From Codonopsis lanceolata (Eukaryota > Streptophyta > Magnoliopsida > Asterales > Campanulaceae): a stretch of DNA of 64,000 nt. Where the stretch lies: NCBI GenBank assembly GCA_013146195.2, contig CM028377.1, positions 167,751,824-167,815,823 on the forward strand. The letters are read 5' to 3'. The first letter of the stretch is position 1; each line of letters starts with the position of its first letter. A program made the translations under genes and the position numbers. The notes beneath the pieces were generated by a model, which ran no database searches, was not told where the DNA came from, and saw only the letters and a list, made by a program, of their open reading frames with translations. Shown here one piece after another: positions 23,990-36,285 of the stretch.

Positions 23990-24245
23990 GCTTTGGTTCT
24001 ATCACTGTATTTGCTGATTTTGCTGTTTTCACTACTTCTGCTGCCTTTGCTTCTTTTGCTTTTGCTCCTCTTGCTTTTGCCTACGCTGCTACTTTTGCTG
24101 CTGATTTTGGTTTACTGCTCTTGCTGTTGATTTTTCTTTGCGGCTCTTGCTGCTTTTGCTGCTGATTTTGCTTTGCTCTTGCTGCTTTTTTTCTTTTTTC
24201 TTGCTGCTTCATTTTTTTCTTTTGCACTTTTTCTTTCTTTGCAGT
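23990..24245. repeat. Low-complexity TTTGCTGCT-rich stretch
   Basis: The plus strand is a run of TTTTGCT, GCTGCT and CTTGCT units ending in T-rich sequence. On the minus strand it encodes a Lys/Gln-rich tail after the RNase H region, replacing the integrase expected there (present in G2 from about 63200). Confidence 0.75.
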
Positions 24246-24246
24246 A

Positions 24247-26890
24247 TTATTTTTTCTTGCATTTTCCTTTCTGAAGTAGATTCATGATTCTTGAATACAA
24301 GGGCTCGTCGTCCTTTTCAGGAGAAGCATCAATTCTGAAGCAGTAAGCCGGAGTGACCTTTTTCCAAACTATAAATGGTTGGACATTGGTTTTTGTGGGA
24401 ATTTGGATCAATGATGCTAGAGTGGCCAAGACATCAGCGAATGGATTTCTATCTCGTGGCAGGTAATGAAACGAGATATTATCAAATTCGGTGGCTAGTG
24501 TTGTCAACTTGGCATGATAGAGCTGCAGCCGGGGATCCTGGGTTTTTCACTTCCCTTCGACTTGGTTTATGATTAAGGCGGAGTCACCATAGACTTTCAA
24601 GTCTTTGGCTCCTTTTCGGAGGGCTTCTTCTAGACCAGCAATACAGGCCTCATATTTAGTTGTGTTGTTTGAGCATTCAAATTCCAACCTTATGGCCAGC
24701 GGAGTGTGGGAATCTGCTGGATCAATTAACAAGATCCCTATGCCAAAGCCCCTTTTGTTGGCGGCTTCGTCAAAGAACATTTTCCAGCTGGTGTCATGAT
24801 CGGCAATTTCTAGGACACCTTCATCTAGGAAACTGGGCTCAGCTGCATCTCTTGCTTCTAGTGGCAGATCAGCTAAATGGTCTGCAATCACGCTGCCTTT
24901 GATAGATTTGAGCGTGACATAGGTGATGTCAAACTCGTTGAGGAGAAATGACCATTTAGCTAGTCGAATGGAAAGTGATGGCTTGCCGAAAATGTATTTT
25001 ATAAGATCTATTCTGGAGATGAGTTTGATGGATCGAGCTTACAGATAGGTTTTGAGCCTCTGGGTTACCCAGACTAGGCTAGTGCAACTTTTTTCCAATT
25101 CTGAATAATTAAGCTCGCTTCCTTGCAGCTTCCTACTTAGGAAGTAGATGGCATTTTCAATGTAGGAATTTTCTTTTTCTTGGGCGAGCATAGCCCCTAC
25201 TGACGTATCTGTGACAGTTAAATATAATAGGAGAGGTTTATGTGTATGGGGAGGAGCTAGCACTGATGGATTGGTAAGGTAGGCTTTTATTTTTTCAAAG
25301 GCTAGCTGACATTTCTCATCCCAAACCTGGTCAGTATTTTTCTTTAAGAGTTTAAATAGGGGCTCACATATGGATGTCAGCTGTCTGACGAAGCAGCTGA
25401 TATATTGCAATCGGCCCAGGAAACTCTTGACTTCTGTTGGAGTTTTTGGCTGCGGCATATTTATGATGGCTTTGATTTTGGCCGGCTCGATTTCGATGCC
25501 TAGCTCGGTCACCATGAATCCCAGAACCTTACCTTTGGTAACTCCAAATGTGCATTTGGTGGGGGTTAAACTTCATCTGATGCTTTCGTAACCTTTCGAA
25601 GAATTTTCGAAGGTCTTTGATATGAGCACCGTTGACGTCGCTGGAGTGTACGATCATGTCGTCAATGTACACTTCGACTTCTCTATGAATCATGTCGTGG
25701 AAGAGGGCGGTGGCAGGCTGGCAGCCCTTTGATATGTAGCCCCGACATTTTTTAGCCTAAATGGCATGACATTGTAGAAGTAGGTTCCCCAGGGGGGTAG
25801 TGAATGATATTTTTTCCTGGTCTTCTGCTGCCATTTTGATTTGATTATAGCATAGCATGCCATTCACGAAGGATCTTATTTTGTGAGAAGCGACGGCGTC
25901 TATCATAATATCAATGTTGGGTAGAGGGAAGTCGTCTTTGGGTGACGCCTCATTGAGGCCGCGGAAGTCTACGCAGATCCGAACCTTTCCGTTGGGCTTA
26001 GGAACATTCACTATATTTAACAGCTAGATCGGGTATTCAACTACCCGAATGAATTTGACATGTAACTGCTTCATGATTTCTTCTTTCACTTGTAGTGACC
26101 ATTCTGGTTTGATTCGGTAGAGTTTCTGCTTGACTGGCTGAGCATCTGGATAAATAGGGATCCGGTGTTCGACGATGGCCGGATCCAGCCCAGACATATC
26201 TTCGTAGGACCATGAAAAGATGTCCAAGAATTCTTTGAGGAGGTCAATAAGTGCTACCCTTTAAGAGCCTTGTAGGCAGCCGCCGATTTTGACTTCTTTG
26301 GTTTCATTGTTCAACCCTAGATTGATGGTAAATAAGTTTTCATCTTTTGCTGCTGATTGATTCTTTTCTTGGTGCTTGACTGACTTTACGAGCTCAAGTA
26401 GATAATTTTTATCTTTTGGGTCCATTTTATAAAATGACTCATTATTAATTAATGCGTCTTTTAATGAATGTGCAACTAAGGAATACGCAAAGACATCTAG
26501 ATTATCATTATTAGCAAACTGTACAGGGTTATTTACATTATTGAGGACCTGGGGTTTGAGATCCTAAATTTTATGGAGCGGGTCAGTAGATGACCAATCC
26601 GTAAGGCTATAGGAAGGATGGGGAACAGTATATCCAAAATGGTCCACCAGATCTGCAGGCGTCAAGAGCAGGCCGGTCGTGGTATACCATTCTGCAGAGG
26701 CTTATCAATAATAGACTCAAACTCATCAGGGAGCTTTTCATAGTCAGTGACCTCACTCTATCATTCCCAGAAAACTGTCTCCCAGACAGTTATCATCTAA
26801 CAGGGCTAGAGTATAATCGTCTTGGTCTATAGACCAAGTATTTTCAACTGTGATGGAATTATATGCAGAGCTACATGGCTCTAGGGTAAC
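24247..26890 (-). pseudogene. G1 pol: upstream linker, reverse transcriptase and RNase H, no integrase
   Basis: Read leftward from 26890: VTLEPCSSAYNSITVENTWS, then LLKEFLDIFSWSYEDMSGLD near 26227, RT with VPKPNGKVRICVDFRGLNEA, PLPNIDIMIDAVASH and YNQIKMAAEDQEK, RNase-H-like LLYLTVTDTSVGAMLAQEKE, and the second RNase H of Tat-type elements (MFFDEAANKRGFGIGILLID, ALIINQVEGK). Frame changes and stops occur near 26030, 25750 and 25040. It closely matches the G2 pol at 60580-63180. The second RNase H supports a Tat/Ogre assignment. It breaks off at NLLQKGKCKKK, and no integrase follows. Confidence 0.9.
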
Positions 26891-28644
26891 TGTAGACACT
26901 CCAATTTCGTACCCCTGGTACGTAACATTGACATGCGATATCAAGACCTGTTAAAACTTAACGAATGTCAAGTTACAGGGTTTAAAAATGCAAAAGACAA
27001 AGCATGTTGCGTAAAATAGTAAAATGCAGGGGGCATAGTGTCCAAAAAATACGCAAAAAATGATGCTTGGCGCTGCCACAATGCTCCATGGGTGTGGCGC
27101 CTAGCTCTGCTACAGTGCATTCTGACTTAACGCATTGCACAAGCCTTCAAGAACGCGGTACAAGCTGGTGAAGCACAAGAGGAAAATAAAAAATCCCAGC
27201 GGTGTCCCTCCTTCGGCCTATAAATAGAAGGCCACGGCTTCAGGAATACACACACTCACACACCAGACACACAGTAGTGAAAACGCTGTGCGTTTATTTT
27301 ACGTAGTGAGCGATAGTGAGCAATAGTGAGTTCCCTCCTCCTATAAAGCCTCGAAGCTCTGCCAAATCTCCTCCAAACACAAAACCAATCGGTCAAAGTG
27401 AGCCTTAGCCCTCCAGCTAGGTTTCCACCCTATTATCCCGGTCCAAAAATATCAAAAAGAGTAGTTGCTCTGTCCGAATAAAAAGGCCAAATCCGCCAGA
27501 AGCAAGCAGTTGCTCTGCCCGATTTCTGCCAGCAGCAAGCAAGCAGCAGCAAAAACGCAAGCAGTTGCTCCGCCTGTTTGACGGTGCCCAGAAGCAACCT
27601 TCGGAAGCAGTCACTCTGCCCGAACCGCAGCAGCAGCAGCAACAGCAAAAAGACTCCCTCTCCCGGAAGGATATAGCGAGCACACCAATGCTTTTAAATG
27701 TGAGCCTTTAAGATTTTATTTATAAAAAACTATTTTTCATCCGGCCCAATGTAAAAATATAAGTTGTTATGCTGCCCGGATTTATTTAGAAAATAGCATT
27801 AAAAGAGCCATTATTATGACCAAATATTTTTAAATGTATTTGTGAATTATTGGAAAGAGGTGGCTGCAAGTCCGTAAATAATGTAGACATGGATAAATTC
27901 ATTTTTTAATGCTTTATTTATTTGCTAGAAAAATATAACAAAAAGCATACTTTAGCCAAAAAATGTTTTGAGACTGAAAGGGCGAGTTGAGTGCCTAGCA
28001 CCTTCCTAACTCGTAACTTAGCCTTCGAACCCCTCTTTTTTGCAATCTCTGGTTTTATTTTGGTTTTTTCTTTGTTTTCTCCTTAAAATAAAGATGGCGA
28101 CTCTGTCAAAACATTTTGGATCACAGTGAGGCCCGCAACATCCTTTCTTGCACCTTTTCGTTTTCCCCTAAACAAGGGAGAATGAGAATGAAAGGGTGAT
28201 GCATTTCCTGCATCTTGTTTTCCCCTAAACAAGGGAGGATGAGATATGGGGAGCCAATGCACTCATAGCGATCCAAAATAGGCTTTAAGACAATTTTCAA
28301 AAAGTCCACATTGGGGCCCGCAACACCCTTTTTTTGCACTTTTCCGTTTTCCCCTAAATAAGTGACGATGAGAATGAAAAGGGTGATGCATTTTCTGTAT
28401 CTTATTTTCCCCTAAACAAGGGAGGGTGAGATATGGAAAAACCCAAAACTCTCATATTGGACCAAAAATCACTAAGGTGACCGAGGCGTATTCCACGCGC
28501 TTCTTGACAACATCATTTCTGCATTTTTAATTTCGTCTTCCCATAAACAAGGGAGGGTGGAATGGAAAGCGTGATGTCCGGTTCCACACGCCGCACCCTT
28601 AGAAAAGGGTGCGCGGGGCGTGGGCGCACTCCAGGGCACCCACA
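26891..28644 (+). repeat. 5' LTR of gypsy G2
   Basis: Begins TGTAGACACTCC and ends GGGCACCCACA. A primer-site-like sequence follows one base later, fixing the plus orientation. It matches the G1 LTR in inverted orientation along its length. Left flank GTAAC is the expected target duplication. A CAGCAGCAG-rich stretch (about 27520-27650) explains Cys- and Leu-rich reading frames there. Confidence 0.92.
27218..27226 (+). promoter_or_regulatory. TATA box of the G2 LTR promoter
   Basis: CTATAAATA, followed by AGAAGGCC, lies 330 bp into the LTR at a position equivalent to CTATTTATAGG in the inverted G1 LTR. It is the likely RNA start region. Confidence 0.7.
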
Positions 28645-28645
28645 G

Positions 28646-28663
28646 TGGTGACTCTGCTGGGGA
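28646..28663 (+). promoter_or_regulatory. Primer binding site of gypsy G2
   Basis: TGGTGACTCTGCTGGGGA starts two bases after the LTR end. It closely resembles primer sites of Tat/Ogre-type elements. I do not assign the tRNA with certainty. Confidence 0.75.
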
Positions 28664-29810
28664 GATCGCTTTTATTTTAAATAAAAATGGAGGCCTAGAC
28701 TCAGAAACAAAACTTTTTTTTCTTTTGGTTTCTGGCTAAAGTATGCTTGTTACATTTCTTTAAGCATTTGAATATTGCATTCCTATATATCTGTGTGTAT
28801 ATTTGTGGATATGATCCTCCATCTTGCAGCAGTTTCGTTCCGGTCACCATTACAGGTATATTTGAAAATATAAAAAAAACAACAATCAATTTTTTTTATG
28901 CAATAAATTTCCGGGTAGCACAACAAAAGGGCTGGGGCTTTATTTATTTCTTTTATTTATTGCTTTATTTCTGCTCTTTATTATTTTTCGGTACGCTCTA
29001 TTTTCATTACGCAAAATATGTACATATTTTCTTTCATTCTGTCATTTTATTTTGGGGATTAGGACAAATTTGTAATTAATAGGAATAGATAGATTCCCCA
29101 CTTTTCTTTCTATTTCTTAATGTGATTGCTTGCTTGCTCGCCCTCAAACTAAAAAAGCCGAGAAAATCCACAAATAACAGTAAGACAAGCCATATCTGCA
29201 TAATTTCCTGCTTTATATCTAAAAAAAAGAGAGAGAATTTTTACTCCTTTTTAGATGCCACACACACGCGCACGCATGTAGATATATTCGAACTGTTACC
29301 CTACACCATGGCCAGCTTACCCTATGCATAAGTCAATGTTAAATTGCATATAGATTCTCAGGACATTTCATGGACCGACTGGTTTTTGCATCTCTGAATC
29401 ATTGGTCAGCCCCTGCAAGAAAAAAAAAATCAAGAAAACAAAAAAGATGAAAGCAAAGAAAAAAATCAAGGAAAAAAATCAAGAAAAAATGAATAAAAAA
29501 AGAAGAGACTACGAATAAGTACATAGGGGCTGATTGATTATTTTCTTATGCTTGACGTAGACCATTTTGAATGGTGGATTCCGGAAAAAGTATAGGCCCT
29601 TCGCCTAAGATCAGTCCGATCTTGGGGAGTCGAAAGACAGGTGGAATACGAGGGTCTTATTACTCTGGAGAAAGAATCCACTGTTCCAGGAATAGTCCTG
29701 AGACTGTCAAAACAAAGCGGGTGCTTGTCCGGTCAATTGTAGAAATAAATAAATAATAAAAATATATTAATAAAGGCACACTGTACTCCGAGCCAAGAAA
29801 GCCTTCAGCC
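28664..29810 (+). other. G2 leader region, non-coding as far as visible
   Basis: AT-rich sequence with A-rich runs near 29420-29500 follows the primer site. No gag domain can be recognised. It is interrupted at 29811-29824 by the LINE target site and, by that footprint, continues at 60398. The combined distance to the first pol motif is only about 1.4 kb, so gag appears deleted. Confidence 0.6.
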
Positions 29811-29824
29811 AACCTTTCTGATAC
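29811..29824. other. LINE target site duplication, left copy (14 bp)
   Basis: AACCTTTCTGATAC immediately precedes the T-run that marks the LINE 3' poly(A) on the minus strand. An identical 14-mer lies at 60384-60397, at the 5' end of the second LINE copy. Confidence 0.85.
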
Positions 29825-29967
29825 TTTTTTTTTAGAAACAGGGCGGCACCTGCGAGATTTTATTAATAAAAAAAGAATACAAACTTAAGGGGGACAACCA
29901 GCCTTACCCTTTGAACGAGGGGACAAAGGAGCCTTACCTCAAAAGAGAAATACAAAAGGAAAAGAGA

Positions 29968-32900
29968 CTAGGAAGAGACTCTAATCCTAGCAGTGCGTTG
30001 GGCATCTAAAATAACATTGGATTTTATGAGACGGGGTAAGTCCAGAACCGAACTAAAATTGGAGTTACAACCAGAGTCCACAGCCAGGTTAGCTAAACCA
30101 TCAGCGACAAAGTTAGCTTCCCTGAAGCAGTGATTAACAGTGAAGTTAATGTCTTGCTGCATCAAACCAATAGCCCGGACAAAGTAGTCCAAGGACCAAG
30201 GAGGGTTATGATCTTTGTTGATCAGATCACATATAACTTTAGAATCTATATCAACTATAGCATTATGGTAACCTTTGTTGTGAAGCCATTCAAGACCTTG
30301 GAAAAGAGCTCTCATTTCAGCAACATTGTTGGAAGACTCACCATAGAAAGAGATGTATGCATAAACAACATCACCATTGGAATCCCTGACTACACCGCCA
30401 CCACCACTTGTACCTGGATTACCACGACAAGCCCCGTCAGAATTTAGTTTGAGAGTACCAGGAGGAGGTTTTGACCAATAAACTGCACGAACAGTCACTT
30501 GCTTTCGAGAAGCAAAAGAGAACATAATCCCTCGGTTTTGCCGAAACCCAAAGAAATTCCAAGCACTTAGAATAAGGGTAAGGTCATTATCCACTGAGAT
30601 GGGAATTTGGTTATAAGGCTTACAGATGCTTTCAAATATCACTCCATTGCGATACTTCCAAATATTCCATAAAATAATGGATGGCAGAAGAATAAGGAAC
30701 ACGGACTTAGCCGAACACCAATTAGACATGCAACGATGCTGGGCAGAAGAACCATGGAGAGAAATACCATAAGGAATAAAGGCCTTCCAAGAATGAGCTG
30801 CAGCTTCACCTTGAATGAACAGATGCTGGAATGATTCAATCTGATGATTTGCACAGCAAGCACACCGCGAGGCAAGCTTGAAACCTTTTTTGAGCAGCGT
30901 CGATAGGAAGACGACCCATGAATAAATTCCACATAAATATGCTAATACACTTTGGGAGGAATTTATGCCATATAAAATTTGAAGACAGGAGGATTGTAGA
31001 AGCAGGAGTGACCAGATCCTTCGCTGAAGTAAGGGAGAATTTTCCCGACACAGTGCCCCGCCAGAATGGCTTATCGGGATGATCCGAAATGGTAATGTGG
31101 CTATTAGCAATCTCTTGGAGAGCAGAAGCAGGAAGAATAGAACTGGCCATAGGGAGTAAGTAGCCATTATCATCAAATAAGTCTTTAACTCTTTCAACAG
31201 AACAGTTTGGGGGATGGGAAAGAAGTTGAGCTGGAAGCCAACTATCATACCAAATAGAGACATTCCCTAAGCCCACAATCTAGCCTATGCTTGGCTCAGC
31301 CAAAGATTTAATGCGTTGAAGGCGTTGCCATATATGAGAACCGTGACATGTAGAGATAGTCACATGGGAAGATTTACAATATCTAGCACGAAGAAAAGCA
31401 GTCCAGAGATTGTCCACCGTTCGGAACCACAGCTTAACGGAGTAGGCTTTAACCAACGAAAATAAGGAAGGAACACCAATTCCTCCCGATTGTCTAGGCA
31501 GGCAACAGGTTTTCCAAGCAACCCAATGAGATTTAGATCGGCCATCAGCACTGCCCCAAAAAAAATTAGCGAAAAACTTCTCAATAGTTCTGATAACAGC
31601 CACTCGAGGAGCAAGAGAAGCAAAAAGATAGGCCGTAATTGATTGGAGAACATGGTTAATGAGCGTGACTCGACCAACCTGATTGAGGAATGAGCCAATC
31701 CAAGAATCAATTTTAAGCTGTAACTTAAGAGTTATTGGGTCGAATAATCTTTTGGAATGCCTGCCAAAGTAAAGAGGACAGCCCAAGTAAGTCATAGGAA
31801 GGGAGCCCAATCGGAATCCGGAAGAAGATGCAATGCTAACAGCTCGAGTAGTAGAGAGAGAAAGATTAACAAAAATTTGGCTTTTGTCATAGTTAACAAG
31901 CTGGCCAGAAATAGACATGTATTGGGCAATGAAATCAGAATGCTTCTTGCAAAGAACGTTGGCTGCCATTGCAAAAAATAATTATGTCATCTGCAAAAGC
32001 AAGATGAGAAACAATAGGGCACCTACTTGAAGTAGAATAGCAAAGACTATGATTTTCAGCATGCATCTCATTAAGACCGCGACTAAAAACTTCTGAAGCA
32101 ATAATAAAAAGACTGGGAGATAGAGGGTCACCCTGTCGGAGACCACACTTAGAGTGGAAGAAACCGACCACTTCACCATTTACTAGAACAGAAAACCAAT
32201 TGTCTGAAACAAGTCTCCTAATAAGGTCAATGAACACTTCGTGAAATCCAAACTTACGAAGAACTTGAATGAGAAAGACCCATGAAACTTTGTCGAAAGC
32301 CTTAGCCATATCCAATTTCAAAACAACATTAGAACCAGTAACTTTCTTACCCAAACTATAAACCAGCTCTTGCGCAAGAAGAACATTGTCCTGGATGACT
32401 CTACCTTTGGTGAAGGCCCTTTGGTTAGGAGAGATAATAAGAGGCATAATCTTAGCAAGACGAGAGGCCAGGATCTTAGAAATAATTTTGTTACAAAAAT
32501 TACATAGACCGATTGGTCTAAGATCTTTGAAAGAAGAAGGAGCTTCAACCTTCGGGATAGTGGCAATGAGAGTGCTAGACCATGATCTGGGAAGAGAGAA
32601 CCCAGAAAAAAAAATTCCTTAATTGCTTCATGAAGATCTATCTTGATAATATCCCAACAAGTAGAGAAAAAATGGCCGGTGAACCCGTCGGGGCCTAAAG
32701 CACTGTCACCACTTAGGCTGGAAATAGAAGACCAGATTTCTTCCATAGAGGGAATAGAAATAAGGGAATGATTCCACTCATCCGAAACCAATATGGGAAT
32801 CATGTCGAGGCCCCTAGGCCTAGGGGGAGAGTCAGCTTGAAGTTGAGAGTGAAAGTACTCGACATCCCCATTTTTATGTCATCTTCATTATTAAGAAGGG

Positions 32901-34051
32901 TACCGTTAAGATTGTGGATGGAATTAATATGAAGGCAACACTGAGCTTGCCGAACAGAAGAGTGAAATAATTTGGAGTTGCCCTCCCCCTCCTTGAACCA
33001 CTTAATTTTAGACTTTTGACGCCAATATGCTTCTACACGAAAGAGAGCCAATCGGAGTTGTGCTTGAGCATGCATCAAGTTAGAACGGTTCTCACTGGAA
33101 CTATTGAGCTCGAAAAATAACTCCTGCTCAAGAACTGCTTCTTTAGCTTCTTTAAGACCAGAAAAAAATGTTTCCGAATACGTCTTTATTCCATTTGTGC
33201 AAAGCATGCTTCGTAAACTTCAATTTGCTGGCAAAGTTAACCATAGGGCGCCCCACGGTAGGAGAATCCCAAGCAGTTTTCACAACATCTAAGAAAGTAG
33301 CGTGGCTGGTCCAAACATTTAGAAATCTGAAAGCCGAAGATTTGCGAATCCCGGTATTGGAAAATCGCAGCAATAAGGGGCTATGATCAGAATAGGTGCG
33401 GTTGAGGTGCTCGACCGTCGAAGAAGTAAAAGAATTCAGCCACGAAGAGTTACCAAAGATCCTCTCAATACGCTCATGAATGGTGGCATTACCCTCCCAC
33501 TTGTTCCACCATGTAAATTGAGGACCTGAATAACCCAGATCAATTAAACCAGTGGCTGAAAGGCAGGCATGAAAATCCAAGGCTCCAGACTGGTCCCAAG
33601 CACGACCTCCAGATTTCTCCCCGGGATGCAGAATAATGTTAAAATCCCCACCAACAATCCAAGGATGATCTGAAATCTGAGCACTGATGACAATAAGATC
33701 ACTCCAGAGAGGTTGACGATCTAAAGAAGTACACTTGGCATAAACCCCGGTGAAGAAAGTAGAATAAGGCCATGAGTAATGCTTTTATCGGAGAGTAACG
33801 TTGAGCGATTCATGAACTAGCGAGCAAGTGAAAGAAGATTTAATAAAAATCCAAATTGAACTTGTTGAGTTAGAGAAACAATACCGAAACCGAAGGCGAT
33901 GAGTAATAAATTGAATACGATCCATGCTGATCATGGGCTCAAAGTCCGCAACTAAGGAAACAATATGAGAGGAAGCTAAGTGCTTGATATGCGCAATAGT
34001 AATGTCATTACCAATGCCACGGGCGTTCCAGAAAAGGGCCTTAATGTCCAT
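29968..34051 (-). pseudogene. LINE ORF2: endonuclease, reverse transcriptase, RNase H (frame-disrupted)
   Basis: It starts at MDIKALFWNARGIGND (apurinic endonuclease-like fold), with IDLGYSGPQFTWWN near 33540. RT follows: LGPDGFTGHFF near 32690, NQRAFTKGRVIQDNVLLAQE, KLDMAKAFDKVSW, GLRQGDPLSPSLFIIASEV and HLAFADDIIIFC with the catalytic Asp pair. A zf-RVT region and a C-terminal RNase H (LNSDGACRGNPGTSGGGGVV, VDIDSKVI, EANFVADGLANLA) end at a stop at 29968. Frame breaks near 33750, 32810, 31970 and 31270 disrupt it. The RNase H tail is typical of one plant L1 lineage. Confidence 0.92.
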
Positions 34052-34106
34052 GAGAAACTGAGTTAGAGGAATCTAAACATTTGGCCTTAGATCTAGTAAG
34101 CCGATC

Positions 34107-35471
34107 CTAATAAGGAACAAAAATTTTAGGCTTGCTGGGCATCCCCGTTTCGAGATTTAGAGCCTCCAGATTAGTTTGATTAAGCTCACCTTCTTCTTCA
34201 ATGACATCTAGAATAGCACATCGATTGGGAGAATGGATAAAATTGCAGCCCTTGGAGGGAATTGATTCATGCAAATTTTGATCATTCATAACCTGCCCAT
34301 GCACGGTAGGGCTGACGTCAACAAATTAGCCAGATTCCTCTAAATTTGGAAGGGTAGTAATTTCAATAGGATCAGGATCTTGAACGTTTTCTTCCACATC
34401 GCCTTGGCCTTCAGCCTGATTCTCCAAATTTGCCGAAGATGGGATAGGAGCACTTTCGTTGGCTTTAGGCAAGTTAAGATCAATAACAGGACCTGAGTCC
34501 ATGCCGGCATCAATGCTGCTAGGGTTAGGGATTGTTTCCTTGTCCTTAAGAACTGCATCCTAGTTTCTCGTGCTCTCATTAACTAGAGGGTTAGGGTTGG
34601 AGGCGGTCACTTTTGGCTGCCACTGAACATTAGGTTTGGGTTTTGATACCAGATTGGGCTTCTCAAAATTAGAAACTTGCAGGGGTAGATTCTTTTCCTT
34701 TATTGACCTGCTTCAAGTATACCTTGCATGAATCACCATCATGCCCTAGACAGTGGCAGAATGTGCAATAGGATGGGAGCCGTTCAGTCTCAGCAGACTG
34801 CCAAAAACCCTCCGAGGAAGGGATACCACTGTCAATCCAAATTTTAGAGGGGATAGGTTTGGTGAGATCAACCTCAATGCAAACACAAGTAACACTTGGT
34901 CTGAGCAGATTTACAGTAGGATTGTCGATTTTTAACGGTTTCCCTATCATACTTGCCATTGAAAAGAGCGTCTGCTTGTTAAAGAGAAAGATTGGAAGAT
35001 TCGGCAACGAGAACCAAACTGGAACGATAGGGCTTTCAACCTCCGGACGAAATTCGTGAGTCCATTTGAAAACCCTCATAGGGTAAAACTACTAGTCCTT
35101 GATCCACAATCGCTGGAAATCGGCCTCGTGGTTAGCTTGGATTAGGACATGCTTAGTGTCGAGATGCCCCAAGGTAAAGTCGGCTCTAAGGCCGAAGGTT
35201 AAGAACTCCTTGCGCATAGTATCCATGGAAGGTCGTCCATGAGAGAACTTACCAACTAGGGTCAGTTGAAAGGGTTTAGAAAGAGCTGAAACAATCTCGG
35301 GAGTAAGCACAGTCTTTGGTTCCCCTTGTAGGAGGAAGGAGGGATTAATGGAATGCTTGTTGGTGTGCAGGTAAGAACAAAAGCAAAGGATTTTCTAGAG
35401 GAAGGAGAGATAGGCGCCGCAAGGGGCTCATCCATGACTAGAGCCACGGCTGAAGCCATAGCCATAACCAC
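34107..35471 (-). pseudogene. LINE ORF1: DUF4283 and CCHC zinc knuckle protein
   Basis: N-terminus MAMASAVALVMDEPLAAPIS, then KPFQLTLVGKFSHGRPSMDT, RVFKWTHEFRPEVESPIVPV and VWFSLPNLPI (DUF4283), followed by a zinc knuckle CTFCHCLGHDGDSC and a Pro/Asn/Glu-rich tail ending LNLETGMPSK. Frame breaks near 35310, 35080, 34560 and 34330 interrupt it. The paralogue at 58917-60333 is more continuous and helps place each break. Nucleic-acid binding is the family role. Confidence 0.88.
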
Positions 35472-35525
35472 GAAAAACCTAGGAGAAAACCCTAGGACGA
35501 AGAGAGAGCAAGTTTAGAGAGAGAA

Positions 35526-36215
35526 TTTTTACTCATTTGGGGTGACAATTTCATTTTTTATACTTTAATTAATATAGTACAATTAATTTGTCTTAATCTT
35601 ATTTGTCTCACGTGTAGCTAAAAATATTGGACAAATTTATTGCATCTCGCTTTTCAAAACCAGTCATTGTTGTGAAGCAAAAGCCTCTAGAAGAAGATTA
35701 GGTTGTCGTCATTGCATCTCGCATTTCAATATTTTTTCTGCATGTCAAATTTCTTTTTTTATTTAATTAACAATATTTGATTATTGGTTTTGCTAATCTT
35801 TCTAAAGTCACGGGTATAAATGCCACCTTTTTTTCTTTATAAGATCTCCCTCGCTCGATTCGCGGAAATATCATTATGGATGCCCAAGGGTTATCTCAGA
35901 TTCAAATTTCTTAGTTTTTATTTGTTGTTAGTATTTCTTTTTCGAGGTCAAACTCCTCCGTCCTCCCTCCTATAAGGGAAAAGCTGGTTGTCCTCTTCAA
36001 GTTTGCTATTTTATTTCTATTAATAGAAATCTAGCATGGTACATACTTGTTTCCCTAAAAATTACAAAAACTAACTTTTAATTTTTTTCTCTTGTTGGAT
36101 GATTATATTGTTTTAATTGATAACAGAGAGGTGTTCATTTTAAATTTGTTATTTTGAATCTTGACACCGTCCCATCTTGGCCAACACATACTGGCGTCGT
36201 GGGCACAAAATCTAG
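35526..36215. other. AT-rich spacer with a 150-bp repeat also found at 37305-37446
   Basis: 35627-35785 and 37305-37446 share ATTGCATCTCGC, GTTGTGAAGCAAAAGC, AGAAGAA and CATGTCAAATTTCTTTTTTT in the same order. No coding potential is seen. Confidence 0.6.
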
Positions 36216-36285
36216 TCTATATTATAATAAAGTTAACTACTGGTCAGAGTTCATTTTTAGCAAACATATCTATATTATAAAAGAG
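36216..36285 (+). repeat. Helitron-like 5' termini (two candidates)
   Basis: TCTATATTATAATAAAG at 36216 and TCTATATTATAAAAGAG at 36269 both resemble plant Helitron 5' ends, which begin with TC. The second is preceded by A, as expected for insertion between A and T; the first directly follows CTAG. A 3' partner on the same strand was not found. Confidence 0.4.

Larger units (their letters stand above)
21339..26890 (-). mobile_element. Gypsy element G1 (Tat/Ogre-like), 3' portion, minus strand
   Basis: Read on the minus strand, pol (protease-side coding, RT, RNase H) runs from 26890 to 24247. A non-coding 3' region with tandem repeats follows, then a purine tract (GTTGAGGGGCTC) next to the LTR, then the 3' LTR 21339-23111. 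The integrase is absent. The element is cut at 26890 by G2; the 5-bp GTAAC at 26886-26890 is the expected left copy of the G2 target duplication. The 5' LTR and gag should lie beyond the right edge of the window. Confidence 0.85.
29825..35525 (-). mobile_element. Full-length L1-type LINE with RNase H domain
   Basis: On the minus strand the order is a short 5' leader, ORF1 (34107-35471), ORF2 (29968-34051), a short 3' UTR and a terminal A-run (T-run at 29825-29833). The leader (CTTCGTCCTAGGGTTTTCTC) precedes the ORF1 start. The 5' flank beyond 35525 does not contain the 14-bp target duplication found at the 3' end; see the related finding. Confidence 0.9.

Noticed and set aside
23959..24165. 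Plus-strand Ala/Phe-rich, membrane-like frame
   Set aside because: Low-complexity TTTGCTGCT DNA in the gypsy 3' region; the pol strand is minus.
27417..27683. Minus-strand frame rich in Cys and Leu
   Set aside because: It is a translation of a CAGCAGCAG-type stretch inside the G2 LTR; no domain and no independent support.
31757..33386. Plus-strand frames across the LINE
   Set aside because: They are antisense shadows of the minus-strand ORF2.
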